Of a DNA stretch of 64,000 bases, positions 8,280 through 17,043 are shown piece by piece (the first letter of the stretch is position 1; every line of letters starts with the position of its first letter). The stretch lies in NCBI RefSeq assembly GCF_034009455.1, contig NZ_CP125380.1, positions 2,025,001-2,089,000 on the forward strand, written 5' to 3'. The stretch comes from Pseudomonas sp. P5_109. Lineage in GTDB: Bacteria > Pseudomonadota > Gammaproteobacteria > Pseudomonadales > Pseudomonadaceae. The notes under the pieces were generated by a model. It was not told the DNA's origin, ran no database searches, and worked only from the letters and a program-made list of their open reading frames with translations. The translations under genes were made by a program, and so were the position numbers.

Positions 8280-9947
8280 CTAATGGAGCGCAACCACCAG
8301 CAGCACAAGGTTGAGCAGCAACGAAACCAGCGCCAAGGTCCGCCAGACTTTCAGCGGCTCGCGCTCCAGCAACGGCTTGGGGCGCACACTCAAGCTGCGC
8401 CGTTCGCCCTGTTCGATCAGCAGCAACCATTCTTCCGCCGTTTCGAAACGCTGGTCGGGGGCCGCTGCCACGGCGCGCTCCAGGCTATGGGCGATCCAGT
8501 CCGGCAGGTCGGGCCGGTAGCGGCTGGCGTTGACCGGGAGACCAAACCTCGGGCGCTGGAACGCTTCGATTTCGCCATAGGGATAGTGCCCGGTGAGGAG
8601 GAAATACAGGGTCACACCGACGGCGTACAAGTCCTGGCGTGGTGTCGGCATTTCTCCGCGAAAGGCTTCGGGGGCGATGTAGCTCGGTGTGCCCGGCAGT
8701 GCCCAGGGCAGGTCTTGCGAGAGACCGGGGCAGTAGGCGAGGCCGAAATCCAGCAGGCGCAACTCACCATCGTCCCCCAGCAGCAGGTTCTCCGGTTTGA
8801 TATCGCGATGCAGGATCTGCCGTCGGTGCAACAGACCGACCGCCCGCAGCAAGCGTTCAGCGATGTCTTGCCAATGGGGCAGCGGCAACGGTCCGCTTTG
8901 CTCATGCTGTTGCGCCAGGGTAGCGCCCGAATATTCACGCATCACGTAGTACAAATGCTGACGCTGACTGGCGGCATGGACTTCAGGAAAATGTCGACCG
9001 GCCACGCGTTTGAGAAACCACTCTTCCGACAGTAACGCTTGCCCGGCCTGGTGATCGTCGTGCAGGCGCCCCGGCAGGGTTTTCAGCAGCCAGGGCTGTT
9101 GCTGACTGTCGCGCACGCGATAAAGCAGCGATTGCTGGCTCTGCGTGACGATCCCCTCGACCTGCCAGCCTTCGAACGCCTGACCCGGCTTCAGGGCTGG
9201 CGGCAATGGCCATTGCTGCAAGTGCATCAACGCATCGCCAATGCTCGCTTCACCCAGGGCATCAACCCGCACCAGCAAGGCACTGGCGTTGTCCTGGCTG
9301 CCTGCCAGGTGCGCGGCATTGACCAGGGTTTGCGCGGCGCTGTGCAAGTCCGGTTGATCCCGCAGGATCGCGGCAATCGCGGTATCGCCCAGGACCGCCC
9401 AGACGCCGTCGCTGAGCAGGACGAAGCTTTCATCGGGGCGCAACTCGCCGTCGAGAAAATCCAGCACCAAATGTTGATCGAGACCCAGCGCCCGTTTCAG
9501 CACATGCTGCATGCCCGGCTGGTCCCAGACGTGATCTTCGCTGATTCGCTGCAATCGATCGGCGTGCCAGCGATACACCCGACAATCGCCGACATGCGCC
9601 AGGGTAAAACGTCGGCCGCGCAGGACCAGCGCACTGAGGGTGGTCAGCAGTGGTTGGCCGCCGCCATTGGCCTGCAACCAGCGGTTCTGCGCCAGCAACA
9701 GGCGATCGAGTGCCTGCGCGACGCCCCAGGTTTCCGGCGTGGCGTAGTAATCCAGCGCCAGGGCCTGCAGCGTCGAGCGGGCCGCCAGGCCGCCATCGGC
9801 GCACTGGCTGACACCGTCGGCGATGGCGAACAGATAACCTTTGCTCGCCGCCAGCGCCGGGGCCGGCGTGACCAGGCGCAGGGCATCCTGGTTTTCCTCG
9901 CGCGGACCGATGGCGCTGGCTTCGGCGAAACTCAGTTGCAGGCTCAT
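8280..9947 (-). CDS. PP2C phosphatase / Ser-Thr kinase fusion, membrane-anchored
   Basis: A 555-residue protein. Residues 1 to about 235 are a PP2C-type phosphatase (FAIADGVSQCADGG, HVGDCRVYR, LLSDGVW, SQDNASALLV). Residues about 265-515 are a Hanks-type kinase (HRDIKPENLLL catalytic loop, LLDFGLAYCPG with the DFG motif, GTPSYIAPEAFRG activation segment). The last 20 residues are a single membrane helix after a basic stretch (RTLALVSLLLNLVLLVV). It lies seven bases after the nitrate transporter and is presumably co-transcribed with it. Orthologs occupy this place in other pseudomonads (PA1782 in PAO1, from memory). The substrate is unknown; control of nitrate uptake or reduction is only suggested by position. 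Confidence 0.92.
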   Translation of the reverse strand: MSLQLSFAEASAIGPREENQDALRLVTPAPALAASKGYLFAIADGVSQCADGGLAARSTLQALALDYYATPETWGVAQALDRLLLAQNRWLQANGGGQPLLTTLSALVLRGRRFTLAHVGDCRVYRWHADRLQRISEDHVWDQPGMQHVLKRALGLDQHLVLDFLDGELRPDESFVLLSDGVWAVLGDTAIAAILRDQPDLHSAAQTLVNAAHLAGSQDNASALLVRVDALGEASIGDALMHLQQWPLPPALKPGQAFEGWQVEGIVTQSQQSLLYRVRDSQQQPWLLKTLPGRLHDDHQAGQALLSEEWFLKRVAGRHFPEVHAASQRQHLYYVMREYSGATLAQQHEQSGPLPLPHWQDIAERLLRAVGLLHRRQILHRDIKPENLLLGDDGELRLLDFGLAYCPGLSQDLPWALPGTPSYIAPEAFRGEMPTPRQDLYAVGVTLYFLLTGHYPYGEIEAFQRPRFGLPVNASRYRPDLPDWIAHSLERAVAAAPDQRFETAEEWLLLIEQGERRSLSVRPKPLLEREPLKVWRTLALVSLLLNLVLLVVALH

Positions 9948-9954
9948 CGAGGCG

Positions 9955-11166
9955 TCAGACCCGCGCAGCCGTCACGGCGGCCGAACCCCAGGTGGTCCGC
10001 CAGCGACGTTTTACACCGTGCAGACCGAACCAGGCCAGTACGCCGAGGCTGGCGAACAACCACAGCGCCAGTTGATAGTTGCCGGTGCTTTGCTTGATCG
10101 CGCCCATGCCGGCCGCGAGGGCAAACCCGCCGATGCCGCCGGCCATGCCGATCAGGCCGGTCATCACGCCGATTTCCCGGCGAAAGCGCTGCGGCACCAA
10201 TTGGAATACCGCGCCATTGCCTGCCCCCAGACCGAGCATGGTGCAGACGAAAAGTGCCAGGGCTGCGTAGGAATTCGGCAGGTTGAAACCGACCGCGGTA
10301 ATGCAGATCGCCGCGACGGTGTACATCGCCAGCAGGGTCCGAATGCCGCCGAACCGGTCGGCCAGGGCGCCACCCAGGGGACGCATCAGGCTGCCGCCGA
10401 ACACGCAGGCGGCGGTGTAGTAGCCGGCAGTCACCGGGCTCAAGCCGTACTGGTCGTTGAAGTAACCGGGCAGGGCGCTGGCCAGGCCGATGAAACCGCC
10501 GAACGTCACGCTGTAGAAAAACATGAACCACCAGCTGTCACGATCGCCCAGGGCCTTGAAGTAGTCGGCCATGGATTTGGCTTTTGGCCGCTCGGGGGCA
10601 TTACGGGCCAGCCAGGCGAAGACGACCAGGGTCAGGATCAACGGAATCAGGGCGAAGCCGAACACGTTGCTCCAGCCAAACGCCGCCGCCAGCACCGGGG
10701 CGATCAAGGCGGCGAGCACCGTGCCCGAGTTCCCCGCGCCGGCGATGCCCATGGCCTTGCCTTGATGCTGCGGTGGATACCACTGCGAGGCCAGGGGTAG
10801 GGCGACGGCGAACGAAGCGCCGGCCATGCCGAGGAACAGACCCAACAGCAATGCTTGCTCGTAGCTGTGGATCCCGAGTTTCCAGGCGCCGAATAGCGCA
10901 CAGATGACGATGACCTGACCGATCAGGCCGGCGGTTTTCGGCGACAGCCGATCAGCCAGCATCCCCATCACGAAGCGCAACACCGCCCCGGCGAGAATCG
11001 GCGTGGCGACCACCAGCCCGCGTTGCTGCGTCGTCAGGTGCAGGTCGGCGGCGATCTGTACCGCCAAGGGGCCGAGCAGATACCAGACCATGAAGCTCAG
11101 GTCGAAATAGAGGAAGGCTGCGAACAAAGTGGGGGTATGGCCGGATTTCCAGAAGCTTGAATTCAT
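9955..11166 (-). CDS. nasA: Nitrate/nitrite transporter, MFS (NarK/NasA family)
   Basis: A 403-residue inner-membrane carrier of the major facilitator superfamily, with about twelve hydrophobic helices. The NNP nitrate-porter signature regions are visible (GAGNSGTVLAALIAP and GMAGGIGGFALAAGMG, the two glycine-rich helices; FDLSFMVWYLLGPL near the N-terminus). The start MNSSFWKSGHTPT is chosen by family fit; the frame runs on upstream through the leader. It takes up nitrate for the reductase encoded at 2505-5225. Expression should need both the sigma-54 promoter at 11365-11382 and NasT antitermination in the leader. Confidence 0.93.
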   Translation of the reverse strand: MNSSFWKSGHTPTLFAAFLYFDLSFMVWYLLGPLAVQIAADLHLTTQQRGLVVATPILAGAVLRFVMGMLADRLSPKTAGLIGQVIVICALFGAWKLGIHSYEQALLLGLFLGMAGASFAVALPLASQWYPPQHQGKAMGIAGAGNSGTVLAALIAPVLAAAFGWSNVFGFALIPLILTLVVFAWLARNAPERPKAKSMADYFKALGDRDSWWFMFFYSVTFGGFIGLASALPGYFNDQYGLSPVTAGYYTAACVFGGSLMRPLGGALADRFGGIRTLLAMYTVAAICITAVGFNLPNSYAALALFVCTMLGLGAGNGAVFQLVPQRFRREIGVMTGLIGMAGGIGGFALAAGMGAIKQSTGNYQLALWLFASLGVLAWFGLHGVKRRWRTTWGSAAVTAARV

Positions 11167-11263
11167 CGCGCACCTCAGCTGTGAAGAGTCTCGGAAGGAG
11201 TCATGAGCTTGCAGGTGGGGCGCCGCTACGGCCGCACCACCGGCCCCGTGCTGTGGGGCCAAA

Positions 11264-11315
11264 ACGAAAAAACGCCGCTACCCGATTCGCCAGGGGCAAA
11301 TGAGGTGAGCGACGT
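11264..11315 (-). terminator. Leader terminator upstream of the nitrate transporter
   Basis: On the minus strand ACGTCGCT (11308-11315) pairs over eight bases with AGCGGCGT (11272-11279), with a few more pairs inside, then TTTTTTCGTTTT follows. It lies about 100 bases before the transporter start, within the transcribed leader. Confidence 0.85.
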
Positions 11316-11323
11316 CTTTGTCG
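11310..11323 (-). promoter_or_regulatory. ANTAR hexaloop hairpin P2, transporter leader
   Basis: CGAC-AAAGAC-GTCG on the minus strand: four pairs and a loop with A1 and G4. It shares bases 11310-11315 with the 5' arm of the terminator, so it acts as an antiterminator when stabilised. It is the counterpart of the AAAGGC hairpin in the nirB leader. Confidence 0.8.
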
Positions 11324-11330
11324 TAGGTGG

Positions 11331-11350
11331 GGCAACCGCCGTTGGTTACC
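11331..11350 (-). promoter_or_regulatory. ANTAR hexaloop hairpin P1, transporter leader
   Basis: GGTAACC and GGTTGCC form seven pairs (one G-T) around the hexaloop AACGGC, with A1 and G4. It begins a few bases after the predicted transcription start and is seven bases from P2, the classical two-hairpin ANTAR target. Confidence 0.85.
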
Positions 11351-11364
11351 TGTGGTGATTACTT

Positions 11365-11382
11365 AGCGAGATCTGTGCCAAC
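11365..11382 (-). promoter_or_regulatory. Sigma-54 promoter of the nitrate transporter-kinase unit
   Basis: TTGGCACAGATCTCGCT on the minus strand: TGGCAC-N5-TCGCT, with GG and GC ten bases apart. Predicted start near 11354, directly before hairpin P1. Confidence 0.72.
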
Positions 11383-11404
11383 ACTCGAAATCGAGTCGCT
11401 GCCA

Positions 11405-11468
11405 TTCGCGAGCAAGCCCGCTCCCACATTCGACCGCGATCAAATGTGGGAGCGGGCTTGCTCGCGAA
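11405..11468. repeat. REPIN: inverted pair of REP sequences
   Basis: TTCGCGAGCAAGCCCGCTCC at 11405 is followed by the complementary arm at 11443-11468. It lies between nasT and the sigma-54 promoter of the transporter. Confidence 0.9.
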
Positions 11469-11494
11469 GGCGATAGAACATTCACCACAGGGTT

Positions 11495-12070
11495 TCACCC
11501 GAGCAACTCACTCATGGCGATAATCTGCTCCGCCACTTGAATCAGCTTCTGTTGCCGGCTCATTGCCTGGCGGCGCATCAGGGTGTAGGCCTCTTCCTCG
11601 TTGCAGTCCTTCATTTTCATCAGCAGCCCCTTGGCCAGCTCGATGCGCTTGCGCTCGGCCAATTGCTGGTCGCGGGCATGCAGTTGGGCACGCAAGGCCT
11701 GGTCGCTCTCGAAGCGTGCCATGGCCACATCGAGAATCGGCTGCAGGCGTTGTGCGTGAATGCCTTCGACGATGTAGGCACTGACCCCGGACTTGATCGC
11801 CTGGCGCATCACATCGGGGTCATGTTCGTCGGTAAACATCACAATCGGTCGTGGTTGGTCGCGTGTCACCAGCACCACTTGCTCCATGACATCGCGCCCC
11901 GGTGACTCGGTATCGATCAGAATCACATCCGGACGCACCGTTTCGACGCGTTCGGGCAGGTCGATGGTCAAGCCGGACTCATCGATCACTTCGAATCCGG
12001 CCTCGGTCAGGGCGGCCTTCAGGCGCCCGACTTTTTTCGCGGTGTCGTTGATCAGCAGGATTCGCAACAT
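11495..12070 (-). CDS. nasT: NasT: ANTAR-domain transcription antiterminator
   Basis: A 191-residue protein. The N-terminal 120 residues are a response-regulator receiver fold (RILLINDTAKKVGRL; DVILIDTESPG; IVMFTDEHDPD), which in NasT is not phosphorylated by a known kinase. The C-terminal 60 residues are an ANTAR RNA-binding domain (RKRIELAKGLLMKMKDCNEEEAYTLMR in outline, ending IIAMSELLG). NasT binds hexaloop hairpins in leaders and prevents terminator formation; NasS holds it inactive without nitrate or nitrite. Two matching leaders are present here, at 8089-8149 and 11310-11350. The gene lies 15 bases after nasS. Confidence 0.95.
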   Translation of the reverse strand: MLRILLINDTAKKVGRLKAALTEAGFEVIDESGLTIDLPERVETVRPDVILIDTESPGRDVMEQVVLVTRDQPRPIVMFTDEHDPDVMRQAIKSGVSAYIVEGIHAQRLQPILDVAMARFESDQALRAQLHARDQQLAERKRIELAKGLLMKMKDCNEEEAYTLMRRQAMSRQQKLIQVAEQIIAMSELLG

Positions 12071-12085
12071 GTTCGTCGTCTCCTG

Positions 12086-13297
12086 TCAGCGGCTGGCGGA
12101 TCGGTGCGAGCTGTCGCTCATGGCGTGCAGTTTGAAGCTGCGGGCATAACCGGCCGGGTCCGAGCCGTCCCAGATTTTGCCGTCGATCAACTGGCTGCTG
12201 CGCATTTCTTCCGCTGACGAAGTGACACCGACGGCGCTGGCCGCCTCACGGTAGAGGTCCAGTTGCTGCACCTGTCGGGCCACCGCGAGGTAGTCAGGGT
12301 CCTCGCGCAACAGGCCCCAACGGCGGAACTGGGTCATGAACCACATGCCGTCGGACAGGTACGGCAGGTTGACCTCGCCATTCCCGTGCAAGCGCAGCGC
12401 GTGCGGGTCTTGCCAGCGATGGCCAAGGCCGTCGGCGTATTCGCCCAGCAGGCGCGGTTCGATGCAGTCCAGTGGCGCGTCAAGGTACTGCACGGCACTG
12501 AGCAATTGTGCGGTGCTGCGGCGGTTCTCGGTGCTTTCTTCGATGAAGCGGCTGGCCTCCAGAATCGCCATCACCAATGCCCGGGCGGTATTGGGGTATT
12601 GCTCGACGAACGCGCGGGTGCAGCCGAGGACCTTTTCCGGATGATCGGGCCAGAGGGTCTGGGTCGTCGCCAGGGTAAAACCCAGCTCCTGCTGCACCGC
12701 GCTGGCGGACCAGGGTTCGCCGACGCAGAACCCGTCGATACGCCCGGCCCGCAGGTGCGCAACCATTTGCGGTGGCGGCACCACCACGCTGTCGACATCC
12801 AGCAGCGGGTGAATGCCCTGGGCGGCGAGCCAGTAATACAGCCACATGGCGTGGGTGCCGGTAGGAAAAGTCTGAGCGAAGGTGAGTTTTGGGCGAGTTT
12901 GGTGCACGTGCCGATCCAGTGCCTCAGGACTGGTCACCCCCAGTGCTTGCAAGCCACGGGACAGGTTGATGCTCTGGCCGTTCTGATTCAGGCCCATCAA
13001 CACGGCCATGTCGGTCGCGGCGACGCCACCGATGCCCAGGTGAACCGCGTAAATCAGGCCATAGAGGCTGTGGGCGGCATCGAGTTCGCCGCTGACCAGA
13101 TTGTCCCGCAGATTGGCCCAGGACGATTGACGCTTGAGGTTCAGGGTCAGGCCATAGGGTTGGGCGAAGCCCTGGGTGGCGGCGACCACTACCGAGGCGC
13201 AGTCGCTCAAGGCCATGAAACCCAGATTGATTTCGGTTTTTTCCGGGGCATCGCTGCCATTGACCCAGGCCAGAGGGCCGATAGACGGTTCGTTCAT
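12086..13297 (-). CDS. nasS: NasS: nitrate-binding sensor protein
   Basis: A 403-residue protein of the NrtA/NasS nitrate-binding family (periplasmic-binding fold). The start MNEPSIGPLAWVNGSD fits the family. It lacks a signal peptide, as expected for the cytoplasmic sensor rather than the transporter component. Recognisable parts are NLGFMALSDCASVVVA near the N-terminus and DGFCVGEPWSASAV, which lines the anion site in this family. It releases NasT on binding nitrate. It is the first gene of nasS-nasT. A sigma-54-type promoter lies 120 bases upstream. Confidence 0.94.
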   Translation of the reverse strand: MNEPSIGPLAWVNGSDAPEKTEINLGFMALSDCASVVVAATQGFAQPYGLTLNLKRQSSWANLRDNLVSGELDAAHSLYGLIYAVHLGIGGVAATDMAVLMGLNQNGQSINLSRGLQALGVTSPEALDRHVHQTRPKLTFAQTFPTGTHAMWLYYWLAAQGIHPLLDVDSVVVPPPQMVAHLRAGRIDGFCVGEPWSASAVQQELGFTLATTQTLWPDHPEKVLGCTRAFVEQYPNTARALVMAILEASRFIEESTENRRSTAQLLSAVQYLDAPLDCIEPRLLGEYADGLGHRWQDPHALRLHGNGEVNLPYLSDGMWFMTQFRRWGLLREDPDYLAVARQVQQLDLYREAASAVGVTSSAEEMRSSQLIDGKIWDGSDPAGYARSFKLHAMSDSSHRSASR

Positions 13298-13416
13298 CGA
13301 TTTCACACCTTGCAAAAAAAGCGTCGTTCCAGATCCTGCACGCGCAAGGCCGGGTAACGACGCCATTGTCCTGGCACGCATTCCGCCGTTGGTTTGCGTG
13401 CTGATACGTGAACGGC

Positions 13417-13432
13417 TGCAAGGCATATGCCA
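13417..13432 (-). promoter_or_regulatory. Putative sigma-54 promoter of nasST
   Basis: TGGCATATGCCTTGCA on the minus strand matches TGGCAC-N5-TTGCA at all but one position, with GG and GC ten bases apart. It would make nasST respond to nitrogen limitation together with its targets. Confidence 0.65.
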
Positions 13433-13522
13433 GCCCGGATTTCATCATATTTGCATCAGGATTCGACACGCCCCGTCCTACATCCTGCCGGCCCACATCG
13501 TCAGGCCGCAAAGGAGGTTGGC

Positions 13523-14257
13523 GTGCCCATCGAATCACTACACGCCACACGTTCCACTCATACCCGCTCTTGCGAGCAGATGCTGCATCTGCGTGTCGAC
13601 CAATCCGCCGTTTGTCTGGCCCCGGCGCGGTGCGTCTCGGCCTGCTGCCTGCCGATGGGCTGGGAAGGGCTGATTGCAGTGACCAGCGGATTTGAGGTCA
13701 ACGGCAGTATGCCGACCCTGCCAATTGCCCAGGCACCGTTGGTGAAACTGCAGGTGTTCATCGATCTTGGTCATGCGCCGATCACCCGGCGAGGCCGTCA
13801 GGTGCCTTGGGCGGCATTGCCAGTGCCTTTTCTACAGGTTCAGTCGGAACAGGCGCTAGAGCGCTGGTACCTCGAACAGGCGATGGCTGGCGGTGCGGCC
13901 TATCAGGCCTTTGCCAGTGTGTTGCGACAGACTGAAAGTTACGGGCTTGTGCGTTTTCTACTGGAGCAGGGCACCCACAGCGAAAAACTGACCCATCTGG
14001 CGCAGCGTTATGGGGTGTCGGTGTCGCATTTTCGTCGATTGTGCCGGCAGGCGCTCGGTACGGCGGCCAAGCCTGCGTTGCGCGGTTGGCGGACGGCCCA
14101 GGCGCTTTTGAACATGAGTCTGCAGGACTGTTCCCTGACGGATCTGGCGCTGGAGTTCGGTTTTGCCTCCTCTTCGCATTTCTCCAAGGAAGTTCGCGAA
14201 CTGGTGGGTTTCACCCCCAGCAGCCTGGCCGACATTACCTACCTTCCAGGCAAGTGA
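13523..14257 (+). CDS. invF: InvF-like AraC-family activator of the T3SS
   Basis: A 244-residue regulator starting with GTG at 13523, chosen because AAGGAGG sits five bases upstream; the in-frame ATG at 13427 has no ribosome site and adds an unlikely N-terminus. The last 100 residues are an AraC/XylS DNA-binding domain with two helix-turn-helix motifs (KLTHLAQRYGVSVSHFRRLC and DLALEFGFASSSHFSKEVR). InvF of Salmonella activates chaperone and effector genes together with SicA. As there, it is the first gene of the inv-spa operon, directly before invG. Partnership with the two SicA copies encoded downstream is inferred from the family. Confidence 0.88.
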   Translation: MPIESLHATRSTHTRSCEQMLHLRVDQSAVCLAPARCVSACCLPMGWEGLIAVTSGFEVNGSMPTLPIAQAPLVKLQVFIDLGHAPITRRGRQVPWAALPVPFLQVQSEQALERWYLEQAMAGGAAYQAFASVLRQTESYGLVRFLLEQGTHSEKLTHLAQRYGVSVSHFRRLCRQALGTAAKPALRGWRTAQALLNMSLQDCSLTDLALEFGFASSSHFSKEVRELVGFTPSSLADITYLPGK

Positions 14258-14261
14258 ACCG

Positions 14262-15917
14262 ATGAATCGCGCTATTCAATCCTTGTATGTCTTGCCCTTT
14301 TGGCTCGCGGCCATGTTGCTGCTGGTACCCTGTACTGTGCGGGCGAATGCCGACGAATACGTGGCTCGCGAACAGAGTGTGCGCACGTTTTTTTCCGAGT
14401 TGTCCGGGCCGTTGGGCAAGCCGGTGATCATCAGCAAGGCCGCTTCGGCCAAGCGGATCTCCGGCAGCTTTGATCTGCGCTCGCCACAACGGACCTTCGA
14501 GCGGGTCAGCGCACAGATGGGTTTGATCTGGTACAGCGATGGCCAGGCGATCTATCTGTATGACGCGGCGGAAGTGAAAAGCGCGATGCTTTCGCTGCAG
14601 ATCCTGACCGTGGCCAGGCTTCAGGCGTTTCTCGAACGGTCCGGGCTGCTCGATAGCCGTTATCCATTGCGCCATGACGGCTTGCGTACATTCCATGTGT
14701 CGGGGCCGCCGATGTATGTCGATCTGGTGGTGCAAGCGGCCGGTCTGATGGATAACCAGCGCTCGGAACTGTTGCTGGGCAGGCAGCAGATCGGCGTTAT
14801 CCAGGTGCGCAACACCTTTGTCAGCGACCGTAAATACGAGTTGCGCGATGACAAGGTGACCATCCCCGGGCTGGCAACCGTGATCGAGGATCTGTTGCGC
14901 GGCGAGAAGCGCGAGGTCGAGCCGACCGTGGCGCAAGCCCCGACACAGCGAGCGCAGGGGGCGATGCCGGCGTTTCCCCTGGAAGGCCTGGCGAGCACAT
15001 CCCCCGATCAGGACCCGACCGCGCCGCGGATCATTGCCCGGGAGATGGCCGCCGGAAACATTCGCGTGGTGGCCTATCCGGACACCAACAGCCTGTTGGT
15101 CAAGGGTTTGCCGGAGCAGGTGCGCTTTATCGAGAATCTCGTGAGTGCACTGGACACGCCGAAACGACACGTGGAGTTGTCGTTGTGGATCATTGATTTG
15201 CACAAGGATGAACTCAATCAGCTGGGCATCAACTGGCAGGGTGCGTTGAAGTCCAGTGGGACATTCACCGTATCGCTCAACGCTGGCTCGGCGACCACCC
15301 TCGATGGCGTTTCGTTCGTTGCCCAGGTCATGGCCCTGGAGCGCACCAACCGGGCGAATGTGGTCTCGCGTCCGGTGATCCTGACACAAGAGAACGTGCC
15401 GGCGATCTTCGACAATAACCGCACCTTTTATGCCCCGCTGGTGGGTGAGCGCAGTGTCGATCTGCAGCACGTGACCTATGGCACGCTCGTCAGCGTCCTG
15501 CCTCGTTTCGCCCAGTCGGACGAAATTGAAATGTCACTCAATATCGAAGACGGCAACGAAGTAGAAAACCTTGACCGGGACAAGCAACCTGGCAGTTTGC
15601 CGACGGTCGGGCGCACACGGATCAGTACGGTGGCGCGGGTGCCCCAGGGCAAGAGCCTGTTGGTCGGCGGTTTCACCCGCGATGACCACAGCGAGCAAGT
15701 CGGACGGATTCCGCTGCTGGGTTCGATTCCGTGGATCGGCCGATTGTTCAGCTATCGGCAGAACCGCTCGGCCAATACGGTGCGGGTGTTCCTGATTCAG
15801 CCCAAGGAAATTCTCGACGTCCTTGAACCCGCCACGGTGGAGCCGGATGCACGATTGCTGAGTCCGCAGCAGCATGAACGGGTGCGTCGATCCTTTTTCC
15901 GGGCGGCAGAAAAATGA
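14262..15917 (+). CDS. invG: T3SS outer-membrane secretin InvG (SctC)
   Basis: A 551-residue protein with a signal peptide in the first 30 residues (hydrophobic run LPFWLAAMLLLVPC). N-terminal ring domains follow (EYVAREQSVRTFFSELSG; VVAYPDTNSLLVKGLPEQV), then the secretin core (VSRPVILTQENVPAIFDNN; RVPQGKSLLVGGFTRDD; PLLGSIPWIGRLF). It forms the outer-membrane ring through which substrates leave. Length is close to Salmonella InvG (562). It starts four bases after invF and overlaps invE by four. The pilotin that inserts InvG in Salmonella, InvH, has no recognisable homolog in this window. Confidence 0.96.
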   Translation: MNRAIQSLYVLPFWLAAMLLLVPCTVRANADEYVAREQSVRTFFSELSGPLGKPVIISKAASAKRISGSFDLRSPQRTFERVSAQMGLIWYSDGQAIYLYDAAEVKSAMLSLQILTVARLQAFLERSGLLDSRYPLRHDGLRTFHVSGPPMYVDLVVQAAGLMDNQRSELLLGRQQIGVIQVRNTFVSDRKYELRDDKVTIPGLATVIEDLLRGEKREVEPTVAQAPTQRAQGAMPAFPLEGLASTSPDQDPTAPRIIAREMAAGNIRVVAYPDTNSLLVKGLPEQVRFIENLVSALDTPKRHVELSLWIIDLHKDELNQLGINWQGALKSSGTFTVSLNAGSATTLDGVSFVAQVMALERTNRANVVSRPVILTQENVPAIFDNNRTFYAPLVGERSVDLQHVTYGTLVSVLPRFAQSDEIEMSLNIEDGNEVENLDRDKQPGSLPTVGRTRISTVARVPQGKSLLVGGFTRDDHSEQVGRIPLLGSIPWIGRLFSYRQNRSANTVRVFLIQPKEILDVLEPATVEPDARLLSPQQHERVRRSFFRAAEK

Positions 15918-17020
15918 TCCTGCCACCGATTTCCACGGGTGGGCGAGCGGCCCAGGCACGCTTGAATGCCGAGAAGGCCGCCCAGCATCCGCAACCGCAG
16001 GTCGAGGCAGAGCTTGATCTTGACGACGGCACAACGGTCGACGTGGCGCGGCGCTTTGTGCAGATCAGCGATGAAATGTCCGCAGCCTTGACCCAGTTCC
16101 GTGGCCGGCGGCAGTTCGAACTCAAGTCCGATGCATTGACTGACTCCTTCGAAAGAGTCCTGGAGGACGATACCGTGCCCAAGGCGCGGCAGGTGTTGAG
16201 CCTGGCGCGGCTGGCGGACAAGTCCACCAGCTGGTTGCTGCAGATGGTACGTAGCCTGTTTCCCGACGATAGCGACCTGGCATTGGTGCTGCGCGAACTG
16301 CTGCGTCGGAAAAAACTCGAGGCGCGGACTCGTCAGCGGCTTGAAATGTTGTTGCAGACGGTGGTTGCCCAAGGCTCCCCCAAGCGCATGAGTGCCGGGA
16401 TCAATTCCGCCCTCAAGGCCAGAATGTCCGGTACGAGCATGGCGGTGCGCGCAGGCTTGTTGCGCGAGACCTACCGGGATTTCATCGAGTCCGACAGCGG
16501 GCCGGTCAGTTGTTATCAGGACTGGATCGCGTTGTACGGTCCGGCGCAACGCAGCGCTGTGCTGGCCTTCATTGAAGCGGCATTGCTTACCGACATCAGC
16601 GCCCAGGATCCCAGTTGTTCGCACGTGGAGTTCGGTCAACTGCTGGCCCGGGTGAACGACCTCAAGCGCCTGCGTTCAGCCGACGACCTGTTTATCCGTG
16701 GCCTACTCGGGGATGCACTGATCTGCCGGCACAACCCCGATGAGCCCGACTGGCTGGTGTTCCTGTTCGGAGTGCTGACCTACCCCGATGATCTCGACCA
16801 GCTGTTGCTAGGCGTCCTGGGTGAGCGCGTGCTGTTGAGTGCGCACCATGAGCGTTCGACGGTGCTGCACAAGGTGCGCCGGCTCAGCCTGCAATTACCG
16901 GCACCGCTGTTTGTCGATGAACAGGCGCCGCTGCGCCTGGCAGAGCAGTTCACGCGCCTGGCTGATATTGCCTATGCCCTCGAATGTATTGAGCGGCGTC
17001 GTCCCGGCGGCTGCTCATGA
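15914..17020 (+). CDS. invE: T3SS gatekeeper InvE (SctW)
   Basis: A 368-residue protein of the YopN/InvE/MxiC family. Members sit at the cytoplasmic gate and hold back effectors until the translocators have been exported. N-terminal residues are unstructured and rich in Ala and Gln, as usual for the secretion-signal region; the rest is predicted all-helical (HRPJ/InvE domain, around FVQISDEMSAALTQFRGRRQ). The ATG overlaps the invG stop (ATGA), indicating translational coupling. Assignment rests on domain features and on the invG-invE-invA order shared with SPI-1. Confidence 0.9.
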   Translation: MILPPISTGGRAAQARLNAEKAAQHPQPQVEAELDLDDGTTVDVARRFVQISDEMSAALTQFRGRRQFELKSDALTDSFERVLEDDTVPKARQVLSLARLADKSTSWLLQMVRSLFPDDSDLALVLRELLRRKKLEARTRQRLEMLLQTVVAQGSPKRMSAGINSALKARMSGTSMAVRAGLLRETYRDFIESDSGPVSCYQDWIALYGPAQRSAVLAFIEAALLTDISAQDPSCSHVEFGQLLARVNDLKRLRSADDLFIRGLLGDALICRHNPDEPDWLVFLFGVLTYPDDLDQLLLGVLGERVLLSAHHERSTVLHKVRRLSLQLPAPLFVDEQAPLRLAEQFTRLADIAYALECIERRRPGGCS

Positions 17021-17043
17021 CTTTTTCCCGGAACTGACCCGCC

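Noticed and set aside
13371..13388. Plus-strand GG-N10-GC element before invF
   Set aside because: The -12 half (CCGCC) is poor, and SPI-1 inv promoters are not known to use sigma-54. The minus-strand site next to it, for nasS, is better.
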